A DNA stretch of 64,000 nt from Flavobacterium laiguense. GTDB taxonomy: Bacteria; Bacteroidota; Bacteroidia; Flavobacteriales; Flavobacteriaceae. The stretch covers positions 1-64,000 of the forward strand of contig NZ_QCZH01000006.1 of NCBI RefSeq assembly GCF_003097655.1, in the 5' to 3' direction. This document shows positions 31,876-42,295 of this stretch, piece by piece. Under the pieces are notes generated by a model. That model ran no database searches and was not told the origin of the DNA. It worked only from the letters and a program-made list of their open reading frames with translations. The position numbers and the translations under genes are program-made. Within the stretch, counting starts at the first letter, position 1. The number at the start of each line of letters is the position of its first letter.

Positions 31876-34800
31876 TTAAATCTTAATTATTTTTTTAGAA
31901 ATATTCCCACCGGATGTATATATTTTCAAGAAATAATTACCCATAGCCAGGTTTTGGATTGAGATTGTGTTTTTAGCATACCGCGCAATAAATTGTCCTA
32001 AACTATTATACAGTTCTATTTTTTCTAAAATAAGCTCATCTAGTATGGTTACCGTTATAATATCATTTGTCGGATTTGGATATACTCTTACTGTAATTGT
32101 TTTTTCAAATGAATCGGTTGATAAACTTTTTGAAACAGTTATTGTTACCGTCTCTACATTACTATCAGCGTTTCCATCATTGGCTTTATAGGTAAAACTA
32201 TCCGAAGTGGTTTCAGACCCATTATGAGTGTAGCTGAAAGTTCCGTTGCTATTCAATGTCAAAGTTCCATTGCTAACATCAGAAACCAAGATAGCGGTAA
32301 GGATATTATTCTCTAAATCGGTATCGTTTGATAAAACATTAGTTGCACCACCAACAAGAGTAGTTGCTGTGCCACCTTCTGCAACCGTGATTTGGTCGGC
32401 AACTGCTATTGGCGCATCATTGATGGTTATTTTTCCATCTTCTACAGCGACACTACTGATGTTTTGATTTGCAGTGTTACTTAAAATTACATTAGAATAA
32501 ACAAAGGAATAATTTCCGGCGCTTAGATTGGAATTTAAAGAGACAGGAAAATTTATAATAGATTCAGCTCCTGTACTTATGGATGCGTTAGAGAAACTGT
32601 ATAACAATATTCTATATTTATTTGTGCTTAACAGAGAAGCCGATACGCTAAAACCTGCAGACCTTGCTGTCGTTGTGAGATTAGTGGATTGTAAGTTAAA
32701 ACCCGAAGGCAACTCAACATCAAACTGTATGGCTCTTACTGCATCAGTATTCTTTAGTAGGATTGAAAAATTATTTAATTGATTTTTAATACCCATTTGG
32801 TTTTTAATCATCACATAATTAGTTGATAATAATTTTGTAATCGTTATAACAACCGTAACCACATTACCATTAGAAGTCCCATCATTAACCTTGTAAGAAA
32901 AACCATCTGAAGTAGTTGCAGAACCACTGTGAATGTAAGAAAAAGTTCCATTACTGTTTAACGTTAAGGTTCCATTAGAAACCCCAGAAACCAAGACAGC
33001 AGTAAGTATATTATTTTCAGCATCAATATCATTGGCTAGAACATTAGTTGATCCACCAACAAGAGTTGTTGCGGCGCCCCCTTCGGTAACCGTGATTTGA
33101 TCTGCAACCGCTGTTGGTGCATCATTCATCGGGCTAACCGTTATCGTCACTGTGATTACATTACTATCAGCGTTTCCGTCATTGGCTTTATAGGTAAAAC
33201 TATCCGAAGTGGTTTCAGACCCATTATGAGTGTAGCTGAAAGTTCCGTTGCTATTCAATGTCAAAGTTCCATTGCTAACATCAGAAACCAAGATAGCGGT
33301 AAGGATATTATTCTCTAAATCGGTATCGTTTGATAAAACATTAGTTGCACCACCAACAAGAGTAGTTGCTGTGCCACCTTCTGCAACCGTGATTTGGTCG
33401 GCAACTGCTATTGGCGCATCATTGATGGTTATTTTTCCATCTTCTACAGCGACACTACTGATGTTTTGATTTGCAGTGTTACTTAAAATTACATTAGAAT
33501 AAACAAAGGAATAATTTCCGGCGCTTAGATTGGAATTTAAAGAGACAGGAAAATTTATAATAGATTCAGCTCCTGTACTTATGGATGCGTTAGAGAAACT
33601 GTATAACAATATTCTATATTTATTTGTGCTTAACAGAGAAGCCGATACGCTAAAACCTGCAGACCTTGCTGTCGTTGTGAGATTAGTGGATTGTAAGTTA
33701 AAACCCGAAGGCAACTCAACATCAAACTGTATGGCTCTTACTGCATCAGTATTCTTTAGTAGGATTGAAAAATTATTTAATTGATTTTTAATACCCATTT
33801 GGTTTTTAATCATCACATAATTAGTTGATAATAATTTTGTAATCGTTATAACAACCGTAACCACATTACCATTAGAAGTCCCATCATTAACCTTGTAAGA
33901 AAAACCATCTGAAGTAGTTGCAGAACCACTGTGAATGTAAGAAAAAGTTCCATTACTGTTTAACGTTAAGGTTCCATTAGAAACCCCAGAAACCAAGACA
34001 GCAGTAAGTATATTATTTTCAGCATCAATATCATTGGCTAGAACATTAGTTGATCCACCAACAAGAGTTGTTGCGGTGCCCCCTTCGGTAACCGTGATTT
34101 GATCTGCAACCGCTGTTGGTGCATCATTAACCGGAGTAACGGTTATCGTCACTGTGATTACATTACTATCAGCATTTCCATCATTTGCTTTATAGGTAAA
34201 GCTATCGGAAGTGGTTTCAGAACCATTGTGTACATAACTGAATGTTCCGTTGATATTCAATGTTAAGGTTCCGTTGCTTACATCAGATACCAACACAGCG
34301 GTAAGGGTATTGCTTTCCGCATCGGTGTCGTTTGTTAACACACTGGCTGCGCCGCCAACAAGAGTTGTAGCGGTGCCACCTTCGGTAACCGTGATTTGGT
34401 CCGCCACTGCTATTGGTGCATCATTCACCAGAGTAACGGTTAGCATTACCGTAACTATATTGCTGTTTGAAGTCCCGTCATTTACTTTATAGGTAAAGCT
34501 ATTTGAATTAGTTTCAGAACCATTGTGAGCATAAGAAAATGTTCCGTTGCTGTTCAATGTCAAAGTTCCGTTGCTAACACCAGAAACCAGAACTGCGGTA
34601 AGCGTATTATTTTCCGCATCGGTATCGTTTGTCAGGACGCTGGTTGCGCCGCCAGCAAGAGTTGTAGCGGTGCCACCTTCAGCAACCGTGATTTGGTCTG
34701 CCACTGCTATTGGTGCATCATTCACCGGAGTAACGCTTATCATTACCGTGACTACATTACCATTTGAAGTCCCGTCATTTGCTTTATAGGTAAAACCATC

Positions 34801-36900
34801 CGAAACAGTTTCGGAACCATTGTGCACATAACTAAACGTTCCGTTGCTATTCAATGTTAAAGTTCCGTTGCTTACATCAGATACCAACACAGCGGTAAGT
34901 GTATTGTTTTCCGCATCGGTGTCGTTTGATAAAACTGTAGCTGCGCCTCCGACAAGAGTTGTAGCTGCGCCTCCTTCGTCAACCGTGATTTGATCCGCAA
35001 CTGCTATTGGCGCATCATTGAATGTTATTTTTCCGTCTTCTAAAGCTATACTACTGATGTTTTGATTTGCAGTGTTGCTTAAAATCACATTGGAATAAAC
35101 AAAAGAATAATTCCCGGAATTGAGATTAGAATTTAAAGAGACCGGGAAATTTATAATAGATTCAGTTCCTGCACTTAGGGATGCGTTAGAGAAACTATAT
35201 AACAATATTCTATATTTATTTGTACTTAGTAGTGAAGCCGATACATTAAAACCTGCAGACCTTGCCGTAGTTGTGAGATTAGACGATTGCAAGTTAAAAC
35301 CCGAAGGCAACTCCACATCAAACTGAATGGCTCTTACGGCATCAGTATTCTTTAGTAGGATCGAAAAATTATTTAATTGATTTTTAATACCCGTTTGGTC
35401 TTTAACCATTACAAAGTTGGGAGAAAAAACAGTAGACTGAACGTTTACTATTTTTTGCAAATCAGGGCCGTTGTATCTAAAAGAAACCGTTTCCGAAAAA
35501 GAGCCGATATTAGTCGGCTTATAAATAAGCTTTGCCATTTTACTTGCTCCAGGTAAAATTTCAATAGGTAAAGATGCATCTATCATAATCTGACCGGATG
35601 ATGTAACAATCGAATCTATTATCAGCAATGAAGAGCCGGTATTGTATAATGTTACATTGCTTATTCTGGATTCGGTAATAGGGACGTTTCCATAAGATAT
35701 TGTAGTATTATCGATCGAGAGATTCGGCGAATTAATTTGGATAAAACCGTTGTAAGAATCGGATTCAATATTACCCAAAGTAGCATTTGAAAGAATTGGA
35801 CTCGAAATGTTCAAATTATAAGTTCCTGAAGACACTGCCGGTTTTAATTTGAAACGGAACAACTCTCCACTGCTTCCATTAAAATTTTTGTTTGAACTTG
35901 AATAGGCAATAAATCGTAATGTGTTTCCATTTACAACAGAGACGCTAATGGCGTGTCCATTAAATCGCAATGATTGTAAGATAGAATTATTCACGTAGGA
36001 GATATCGGCAGGAAGCAAAACATCAAATTGAAATCCATTAAAAGCTTCCATATTATTGACATAAACAGGGATTTCAATTTCGGTATTAATGGTGCCACCG
36101 CCGTTTCCGATATGGATTTCATTTACTGCATAAACCGTTGCACTTAAGGCAATGGTCTGAATGTTTCTAATGGGATCCGGATCATTATTTTGAAAGCCTA
36201 GGTTTAATGTAGTATTTATTTTGGCAGCGGTATTTAACCCAATTGCTATATTCTTGGTTTCATTTGGACTGATGCTAACAGGGTACGAACCAACAATAGT
36301 AAAGGGCGCAATCGCAGTATTCCCATTAAGAATTAAAGGAAGATTTCCCGTATTTTGAACCGTAATTTGTTGCGTTGGGTTACTTCCGATTGGAACTCTA
36401 CCAAAATTCACGCCAGTGGTCAAAAGGCTAAGTGTTGGCCCTTTTACCATAACATTTTGATTGATGCCTGAGATAGCTATCGCTGCACTAGCGGCAGATG
36501 ACCCAACTACATTATTAAAGCCACAATTAAAAGTGTCAGCCACTGTTTTAGACTTCATTTTGAGGCGCACCAGCAAACCCGAGCCCGGATTTAAAACCGC
36601 ATTGGATGTCGAGTAAATGATAACCCGAACTATTCCCGGCGAAGGGGTGCTTACCGAAAGGGAATGATTAGGAGCAGCACTGGTTAATTCATGCCCGCTG
36701 AGCAATGCAAAAGCAGTTGCGTTATAATTGATGTCAAATTGCAAAGCAGCAATATTATCCTGATTTTGCAATGCAACGTTTAAATCAAAATCTGTGTTGG
36801 TTCCCACTTCAACAGCTTGCATGGAAAGCGTATTTTGCGCAAAGAATTTTAACGGAGCTATTGTTAAAAAAGCAAGGAGGAAATATGTTTTTAATTTCAT
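31876..36900 (-). CDS. Giant T9SS-secreted adhesin with cohesin-like and cadherin-like (tandem-95) repeats
   Basis: A signal peptide (about residues 1-21, ending FFAQ) is followed by a cohesin-like module (SMQAVEVGTNTDFDLNVALQ), an ASPM/choice-of-anchor-like segment and further cohesin-like modules, of which three near-identical ones begin IKNQLNNFSILLKNTDAVR. Between them lie many cadherin-like or VCBS-type repeats (DAPIAVADQITV, SNGTLTLNSNGTFSY). The C-terminus (TVRVYPNPTNDIITV ... IIKI) is a T9SS type A sorting domain. The N-terminal cohesin-like modules could bind the dockerin of the protease encoded 2 bp upstream. About 900 bp are duplicated exactly in tandem. Surface adhesion or enzyme scaffolding is the likely role. 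Confidence 0.85.
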   Translation of the reverse strand: MKLKTYFLLAFLTIAPLKFFAQNTLSMQAVEVGTNTDFDLNVALQNQDNIAALQFDINYNATAFALLSGHELTSAAPNHSLSVSTPSPGIVRVIIYSTSNAVLNPGSGLLVRLKMKSKTVADTFNCGFNNVVGSSAASAAIAISGINQNVMVKGPTLSLLTTGVNFGRVPIGSNPTQQITVQNTGNLPLILNGNTAIAPFTIVGSYPVSISPNETKNIAIGLNTAAKINTTLNLGFQNNDPDPIRNIQTIALSATVYAVNEIHIGNGGGTINTEIEIPVYVNNMEAFNGFQFDVLLPADISYVNNSILQSLRFNGHAISVSVVNGNTLRFIAYSSSNKNFNGSSGELFRFKLKPAVSSGTYNLNISSPILSNATLGNIESDSYNGFIQINSPNLSIDNTTISYGNVPITESRISNVTLYNTGSSLLIIDSIVTSSGQIMIDASLPIEILPGASKMAKLIYKPTNIGSFSETVSFRYNGPDLQKIVNVQSTVFSPNFVMVKDQTGIKNQLNNFSILLKNTDAVRAIQFDVELPSGFNLQSSNLTTTARSAGFNVSASLLSTNKYRILLYSFSNASLSAGTESIINFPVSLNSNLNSGNYSFVYSNVILSNTANQNISSIALEDGKITFNDAPIAVADQITVDEGGAATTLVGGAATVLSNDTDAENNTLTAVLVSDVSNGTLTLNSNGTFSYVHNGSETVSDGFTYKANDGTSNGNVVTVMISVTPVNDAPIAVADQITVAEGGTATTLAGGATSVLTNDTDAENNTLTAVLVSGVSNGTLTLNSNGTFSYAHNGSETNSNSFTYKVNDGTSNSNIVTVMLTVTLVNDAPIAVADQITVTEGGTATTLVGGAASVLTNDTDAESNTLTAVLVSDVSNGTLTLNINGTFSYVHNGSETTSDSFTYKANDGNADSNVITVTITVTPVNDAPTAVADQITVTEGGTATTLVGGSTNVLANDIDAENNILTAVLVSGVSNGTLTLNSNGTFSYIHSGSATTSDGFSYKVNDGTSNGNVVTVVITITKLLSTNYVMIKNQMGIKNQLNNFSILLKNTDAVRAIQFDVELPSGFNLQSTNLTTTARSAGFSVSASLLSTNKYRILLYSFSNASISTGAESIINFPVSLNSNLSAGNYSFVYSNVILSNTANQNISSVAVEDGKITINDAPIAVADQITVAEGGTATTLVGGATNVLSNDTDLENNILTAILVSDVSNGTLTLNSNGTFSYTHNGSETTSDSFTYKANDGNADSNVITVTITVSPMNDAPTAVADQITVTEGGAATTLVGGSTNVLANDIDAENNILTAVLVSGVSNGTLTLNSNGTFSYIHSGSATTSDGFSYKVNDGTSNGNVVTVVITITKLLSTNYVMIKNQMGIKNQLNNFSILLKNTDAVRAIQFDVELPSGFNLQSTNLTTTARSAGFSVSASLLSTNKYRILLYSFSNASISTGAESIINFPVSLNSNLSAGNYSFVYSNVILSNTANQNISSVAVEDGKITINDAPIAVADQITVAEGGTATTLVGGATNVLSNDTDLENNILTAILVSDVSNGTLTLNSNGTFSYTHNGSETTSDSFTYKANDGNADSNVETVTITVSKSLSTDSFEKTITVRVYPNPTNDIITVTILDELILEKIELYNSLGQFIARYAKNTISIQNLAMGNYFLKIYTSGGNISKKIIKI
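32177..34076 (-). repeat. Exact tandem duplication inside the adhesin gene (1002-bp period)
   Basis: Bases 32177-33074 and 33179-34076 are identical by eye (about 898 bp) with a 1002-bp period, equal to 334 codons. Each unit encodes one cohesin-like module plus two cadherin-like repeats. The reading frame is preserved. Lack of mismatches points to recent duplication or ongoing homogenisation. Confidence 0.85.
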
Positions 36901-36902
36901 TG

Positions 36903-39900
36903 TTATTTTTTAACAATTATTTTTTTCACGATACGGTCTTTTAGCTCTCCATTTCTTTCCACATCCATGACTAAGATGTACATATTGTCACTAAGACCAT
37001 TCAATTCTAAGTTTGCAGTGCTGTATCCCGAAGTGTTTTTAAAATGGTCTTGATTCCATACTCTTTTGCCTTGTAAGTCATAAACACTAAACGAAACGGC
37101 ATCCATTTTTTCCGGCAGGTAATATTCTATATTTACTGTTCCGCTGGTTGGATTAGGGCTTAAACTGGTAATTTCAGAAAAATTAGTTTGCAAAGGAGCG
37201 ACAATACCTGGAATTGCATTTTTATTGTATAATGCATTTAGTTTGCTGCCATTTGGCGTTCCCACTACCGCTTTACTAATGTCCAAAAGCCCTTCAACAG
37301 AAGCATTTTTGGTCAACAATTTTGTTTTTCCAGCTGGGATATCGGAACCACTAAAGCTATAGATCATAATGACTTTCTGATTGTCCTGCTGATAGGAGAT
37401 GGATTCAAAACTGGATACGGCAGCTGATTTTGTATATTCAAAATCAGTGTTAAACGCCAGTTGAAGTCCGCCAATAGCATGTTTCGATTCTACAAATAAA
37501 TCATTTCCTTCCCAATAGAATAAGGCATCGCCCACGGCTTCTTTGGAGTAATATGTGATTTTGTTTTTAGCAGATGCAATTCTTCCTGTTTTTGGACGTA
37601 AAATAATATCAACCGTTCCCACGATATCCAATACATTGATGGATTGGTCTGCATTGACATCTGCCGCTTTGAAAATAAAAGGGGTTGGGTTGTTACCCAA
37701 AATATAATCCACTGACTGAACCAAATCCATCACGTTCACGCTGAAATCACCATTTCCGTCTCCAAGTTTGGAAGTTAGTGGACTTGTAGCCACGGTTTTG
37801 GAGTAATCGGTTTCCTCAAAACTGGTCCTAAGGATTTTGTATTTGTAGTAGTACGTTTGCACTTCCGAGACATCAAAGTCAGTATAAGTTGGCGTGGTAA
37901 TAAGGTTTTGGTTAATCTTTACGGGTTCCGTAAAAGTTTCGTCTGTATTGGCTTTGTAGCGATACATATTGTAACCCAATACGTCGTCAATAGCAGTACC
38001 GGATGGTGTTTCCCAATCCAATGAGATCTTTCCAAGTCCCGGAGTGGCTCCAAAACCAACGGAGGCAGAACCCGCACTTTGCACCAACATATTAAACCTA
38101 TAATCCTCAACAGGTATATCAAAATAATCTAAATCTCTTGCTCCTTGCACACGTATCCTATTAATTCCATCGGCGGCTCCAATTTTTACCTCATGCATTA
38201 CGCTATAAATTTTGCCATCTGGTGACCAGGTGCCTTTTTCGGAAATAATTTTTTGATTATATGGCTCACGAACTCCATAACTTATCTGGGGAGGATAATT
38301 GGTGTCCATAGCTCTATTGAAATAGATATCAAATTGATGAGTGCCTATTCCTATTGGATCCATTACATCGTACTCATCTTGGGTATCTTTTCCATTGACT
38401 AGCACCTTCCAAACTATACCGTGGTTTTCTTCATAGGGAATATTTGAGATACTTCCCATATTCATTAATCCAGAGTATGAGCTATTATTTAAAGCATCTT
38501 GAATTTCTCTTCTATATTTTGATGGGTTTGAAGTTCCTAAGTAAGCTTCTATTAGAGGTGTTGTTGAGTTCGTTTCAATTTTAAAGGAAATATCATTATC
38601 ATAAATGTTAATTTTGCTCAAACGGTTGCTGTTTCCTTGAAATAAAATTCCTGAACTCCTGCTAAACGGGTATTCGCTTTTGTTACTAATGAAGTTTATA
38701 TTTTTAGCAATGAAATCTTTACCATTATAATACAACTGTCTATTTCGATTGTAATAATAATTGCTTTTTGTTAATATAGAAGGACTATATAGACCAAAAG
38801 GATCGATACAGAAACTGTCAGATACTAGTACGTTAGATGCATTTATTTTATTACCATATAAAACTACATATGAAGTTACATTCTGTATTTTTACAAAATT
38901 TAAAATAGAATTGTCCATATTGTTATTCCATATCGAAAGTCCTGCCCAGCCATTACCTTCATTTGTGAAAATAATATTTGAATCTTTAGTTCCATCTGCA
39001 ATCATTCTGGAATTATCTATCAAAGAAATCTTCTTTCCATCTGAAATTTTAATGGTGGTTCCGGGTTTTATTGTTATAATTGAATTTTCACTTATAATCA
39101 CATTGTCTGAAACGAGATACTCTTTGTCGGGATACAGTGTCATATCTTGATTGATAACTCCAAATAAAAGAATGGAATTCTTTACATTAATCACATATTC
39201 CGTAGAAGTTAAATATTCTTTATTCGGTCCTGACCAAACCTTTAAATTAAACTTGATATTGACATTATTGGCTACATTGGGTGCAATTCGTATTTTTAAT
39301 GATTTTGTTAAATCCTGAAGGCTCGCATAGGCTGCTATGGAACCAATGGCAATTTCGTTTTCTAAAATGGTGGCTTTGGTTTGGTCTTCAAATTCGGCAA
39401 ATTCTATCCCCACTCTTACATCAGTTGTTGGTCCCCAATAGTTTTTCACCAAAGGTAAAATGTCAATAATCTCATTAGGTTCCAGAAAGCCATTGCCGTT
39501 TTGGCTAACGCTGTTGTCTTTGTTAATGGCTGACAATACCTTTAATTCCGGTTTAGGAGTAATCTCAATTGCGGCTTTGAAGTTCACAAGGGATGTCGAT
39601 GTGTTTATCAAATTACCGAATAATAATTCTTTGCTGTCATTTGGCTTTTGTTGTAAGTATAATGCAATCCCTCCAGAAATCAGTGGGGCTGCCATAGAAG
39701 TACCGGTCAAAGCGCGATATCCTCCATTTGGTACCGTACTCATAATTCCTGAACCAGGCGCTTTTAATTCATAATTTAAAAGATTAGGATATCCGGAAAA
39801 TGTTGGACCATCCTGATCATAGTTAGAGTATTTAGCGATGTCTTGTACTCCTAAAACAAAAGAATAAGCCCCCGGGTAAAATGGCATGCCCGGAAGGCCA

Positions 39901-40997
39901 TCCTCGCATTTACCAGGACCGATGCACAGTGCATTATTCCCCGCTGCCGCGACCAATACGCTGGTCGCATAGGCATTTTCCAATGCATTACGCATCGTTA
40001 TGGATTCCGCAGAAGAACCAAAACTCATGTTTATAATTTTTGCGCCATTAGTACTGGCGTATTGTATGGCTAATGCAATTGTGCTCGCATTTCCCTCGCC
40101 ATTGCTTTGAAACACTTTTAGGGGCATCAGTTTTATATTCCAGGCGGCTCCGGCAATCCCAAGATTGTTACCGCCAACCGCACCAGCAATTCCCGCTACG
40201 TGGGTTCCGTGCATGTTATCATCCAGTGGAGCATTGTCATTATTAATAAAATCCCAACCTCTAATATCATCTATAAAACCATTGTTGTCATCATCAAATC
40301 CCTCAATGCCATTGAGTTCAGCGGTATTGGTCCAAATGTTGGCCTGTAAGTCAGGATGGTTGTAATCTACCCCCGTATCTAGAATGGCAATTGTTTGTGA
40401 GCCATTTCCGGTACCGTAAGTATCCCAAACCTCATTTATGCGGGTAGCCGTAATATTCGATTGTTGGCTGTACAAAGGGTCATTTGGAGTGACAGGGGTA
40501 GCGGTATTGTTTTTTAGTTTTTTTAGTTCGTCTTCGGTATATTCTTTAGAATCCACCGTAAAATCATTTACGTTAAAGGTATAATCTGGTTCGGCGTACT
40601 CTACACTAGGATTTTTTTTAAGATTTTCAGCAAGGGTCAAAACATCTTCTTGCTTGTCTTTTAAATCTAACACAAAGATGTTTTTTAAAGAGTGCACTTC
40701 TTTCAATCTAGTATCTTTAAAACCAGATTGTTTTCGCATCGTACTTTTTTCGACAGATTGTTGTGAAAACATCACTGTTGATGTAGAAACTTTGTTTTCA
40801 ATCCCCAGAAGTTTGCCAATGTTTTCGGTAGTGGATCCAACGCCTTTGCTGGTATAGGAAACCTTGGCGTTTACATTGTCCTTTAATTTTACAATGATCT
40901 TTCCGGGAGTAAAGTTCATCATGTCCTGACGCGGATCGTGTTTCTGTGACCAAATAAACGGTGAAACCAATAAGAGCAGAAGTAAAGTTTTTTTCAT
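36903..40997 (-). CDS. T9SS-secreted subtilisin-like (S8) protease with dockerin-like domain
   Basis: A signal peptide and an I9-like propeptide (PGKIIVKLKDNVN) precede an S8 catalytic domain. The triad is Asp in ILDTGVDYNHPDL, His in MHGTHVAGIAG and Ser in TGTSMAAPL. A region of beta-helix character (about 620-760) and a fibronectin-like segment (about 1000-1110) follow. Then come two dockerin-like calcium-loop units: GDGNGDFSVNVMDLVQ and DVNADQSINVLDIVG. A T9SS type A sorting domain (LSPNPTSGTVNIEYYL ... KKIIVKK) ends it. At 1364 residues it is large for a subtilase. The adjacent adhesin has cohesin-like modules, suggesting a surface complex. Confidence 0.9.
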   Translation of the reverse strand: MKKTLLLLLLVSPFIWSQKHDPRQDMMNFTPGKIIVKLKDNVNAKVSYTSKGVGSTTENIGKLLGIENKVSTSTVMFSQQSVEKSTMRKQSGFKDTRLKEVHSLKNIFVLDLKDKQEDVLTLAENLKKNPSVEYAEPDYTFNVNDFTVDSKEYTEDELKKLKNNTATPVTPNDPLYSQQSNITATRINEVWDTYGTGNGSQTIAILDTGVDYNHPDLQANIWTNTAELNGIEGFDDDNNGFIDDIRGWDFINNDNAPLDDNMHGTHVAGIAGAVGGNNLGIAGAAWNIKLMPLKVFQSNGEGNASTIALAIQYASTNGAKIINMSFGSSAESITMRNALENAYATSVLVAAAGNNALCIGPGKCEDGLPGMPFYPGAYSFVLGVQDIAKYSNYDQDGPTFSGYPNLLNYELKAPGSGIMSTVPNGGYRALTGTSMAAPLISGGIALYLQQKPNDSKELLFGNLINTSTSLVNFKAAIEITPKPELKVLSAINKDNSVSQNGNGFLEPNEIIDILPLVKNYWGPTTDVRVGIEFAEFEDQTKATILENEIAIGSIAAYASLQDLTKSLKIRIAPNVANNVNIKFNLKVWSGPNKEYLTSTEYVINVKNSILLFGVINQDMTLYPDKEYLVSDNVIISENSIITIKPGTTIKISDGKKISLIDNSRMIADGTKDSNIIFTNEGNGWAGLSIWNNNMDNSILNFVKIQNVTSYVVLYGNKINASNVLVSDSFCIDPFGLYSPSILTKSNYYYNRNRQLYYNGKDFIAKNINFISNKSEYPFSRSSGILFQGNSNRLSKINIYDNDISFKIETNSTTPLIEAYLGTSNPSKYRREIQDALNNSSYSGLMNMGSISNIPYEENHGIVWKVLVNGKDTQDEYDVMDPIGIGTHQFDIYFNRAMDTNYPPQISYGVREPYNQKIISEKGTWSPDGKIYSVMHEVKIGAADGINRIRVQGARDLDYFDIPVEDYRFNMLVQSAGSASVGFGATPGLGKISLDWETPSGTAIDDVLGYNMYRYKANTDETFTEPVKINQNLITTPTYTDFDVSEVQTYYYKYKILRTSFEETDYSKTVATSPLTSKLGDGNGDFSVNVMDLVQSVDYILGNNPTPFIFKAADVNADQSINVLDIVGTVDIILRPKTGRIASAKNKITYYSKEAVGDALFYWEGNDLFVESKHAIGGLQLAFNTDFEYTKSAAVSSFESISYQQDNQKVIMIYSFSGSDIPAGKTKLLTKNASVEGLLDISKAVVGTPNGSKLNALYNKNAIPGIVAPLQTNFSEITSLSPNPTSGTVNIEYYLPEKMDAVSFSVYDLQGKRVWNQDHFKNTSGYSTANLELNGLSDNMYILVMDVERNGELKDRIVKKIIVKK

Positions 40998-41406
40998 AAT
41001 TAACGATTATTTAAAAGTAGTGATAGGTCTTGGAAATTTATGGTTCGAATGAGAGCTATATTTTAAATGAATAAATTATATAAATTTCATATTAAAAATC
41101 GCACAGTTGTACAAACATAAACCATTTAGTTTACATTACTTTACTAGTTTCCGAATTTTCCGTATAAAAAATATAATTTTCCATGTGTAATTTGTTTTAA
41201 TGGGTTCTGGTCCCGCTTTTATAATTTTTACAGCATATAGATGAATTTCATCCAAGATCACACCGATTCTAAAAACTCATTTTGAATTGAAAGAAGTGAG
41301 GAAAAAGAGTGAGAAAAAATTAAAAAATCTAACAAAACCGATTTGCCATAAAAAACAATCGACTCATTATTAGGTAATTACAAGATGAAAACATCAAATT
41401 TCAATT
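40998..41406. other. Upstream region of the protease-adhesin operon
   Basis: No gene is seen. It must contain the promoter of the leftward operon, but no clear TAnnTTTG box was found. Near 41290-41320 GTGAGGAA-type repeats recall the GTGAGGA units behind the att copies. Confidence 0.45.
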
Positions 41407-41450
41407 TTCATAACCCTGAGGTCACGGGTTCAACTCCCGTCTTCGCTACA
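41407..41450 (+). repeat. Third attachment site: second full 44-bp tRNA 3' fragment
   Basis: Identical to 5681-5724: anticodon loop, T-arm and acceptor of a CAU-anticodon tRNA without the 5' half. It ends the second island and marks a second integration at the same tRNA gene. Confidence 0.85.
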
Positions 41451-41891
41451 AAAATCAAACCATTAAACATCAACCGTTTAAGGTTTTTTTATTAGAATTA
41501 TATTTGAAAAATATCGAATTAAAATTTCTCAAGTGAGGAACTCGAGTGAGAAATTTTATAAATCGAGATATGAACATTAAGCAGAAAAGATATAAATGGA
41601 ATCTAATTTTTCGTTTTTACTGTTTAAAATTCACTCAACTATTTTAATTTTCGAAGCAGATAGGGCCGTTTGGACTAAATAACACCTTTTAGAACCCAAT
41701 CCGTTGAATTAGAAAAAAGAATTTAGTATCCTTAATATTTATCGAAGGATTTATATTTACATCAAATCAAAACACTATTTTTAGCAGGCAATATAATAGA
41801 GAACAGACGACGATTTACAATACAAAAAAATACAATAAAAACAGAACTCGCTAAGAGAATGTCGAATACCTAAAAAGAACAACGGAACAAC
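41451..41891 (+). other. Terminator remnant and conserved leader of the second 87-residue gene
   Basis: A weakened terminator hairpin (about 41457-41491) and the leader identical to 30809-31100 from 41600 onward. No other gene is seen. Confidence 0.6.
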
Positions 41892-42155
41892 ATGGACATA
41901 GTCAAATTTAAAATCACGTCAAAAACGATAAAAGTAGAAGTTCGCAATTCGAATAATTATGTTTTTAATTTTAACACAGCCTTAGAAATTGAGGCAGCCG
42001 ATCGAGAAGTTTTATTAAGACTGTACAATGCGTTAGACCTTCTTTTTAAGAAAGAAAATGTTAGCGAAGTGAAAAACTATATTTCACCCAATCAAACTAA
42101 TATACTTGACCAGATTGCCGCCGTTGGCGATTTAGAACAGGAGAATGTTAAATAA
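41892..42155 (+). CDS. 87-residue protein, copy 2
   Basis: Second copy of the gene at 31101-31364. Its first third is identical in DNA; the remainder carries several amino-acid changes without indels. Function unknown. Being outside the island end, it is probably the original chromosomal copy. Confidence 0.6.
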   Translation: MDIVKFKITSKTIKVEVRNSNNYVFNFNTALEIEAADREVLLRLYNALDLLFKKENVSEVKNYISPNQTNILDQIAAVGDLEQENVK

Positions 42156-42240
42156 AAAAATTTTCGATTAAGACCGTTTTTTATTGGAACGTTAAATTCT
42201 TGTAGATTTAAAATCAATTGGGAGATAATCAAAGAAGAAT

Positions 42241-42279
42241 AAAAAAAAGCGTTTCGAAACTATCGAAACGCTTTTTTTT
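42241..42279. terminator. Bidirectional terminator
   Basis: AAGCGTTTCGA (42247-42257) pairs with TCGAAACGCTT (42263-42273), with A and T runs on both sides. It serves the 87-residue gene and the convergent DUF4252 gene. Confidence 0.85.
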
Positions 42280-42295
42280 AAATCAAAATCCAATC

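Noticed and set aside
32246..35326. Long open frames antisense to the adhesin
   Set aside because: They are mirror frames of the repeated gene and recur with its period, so they reflect its codon pattern.
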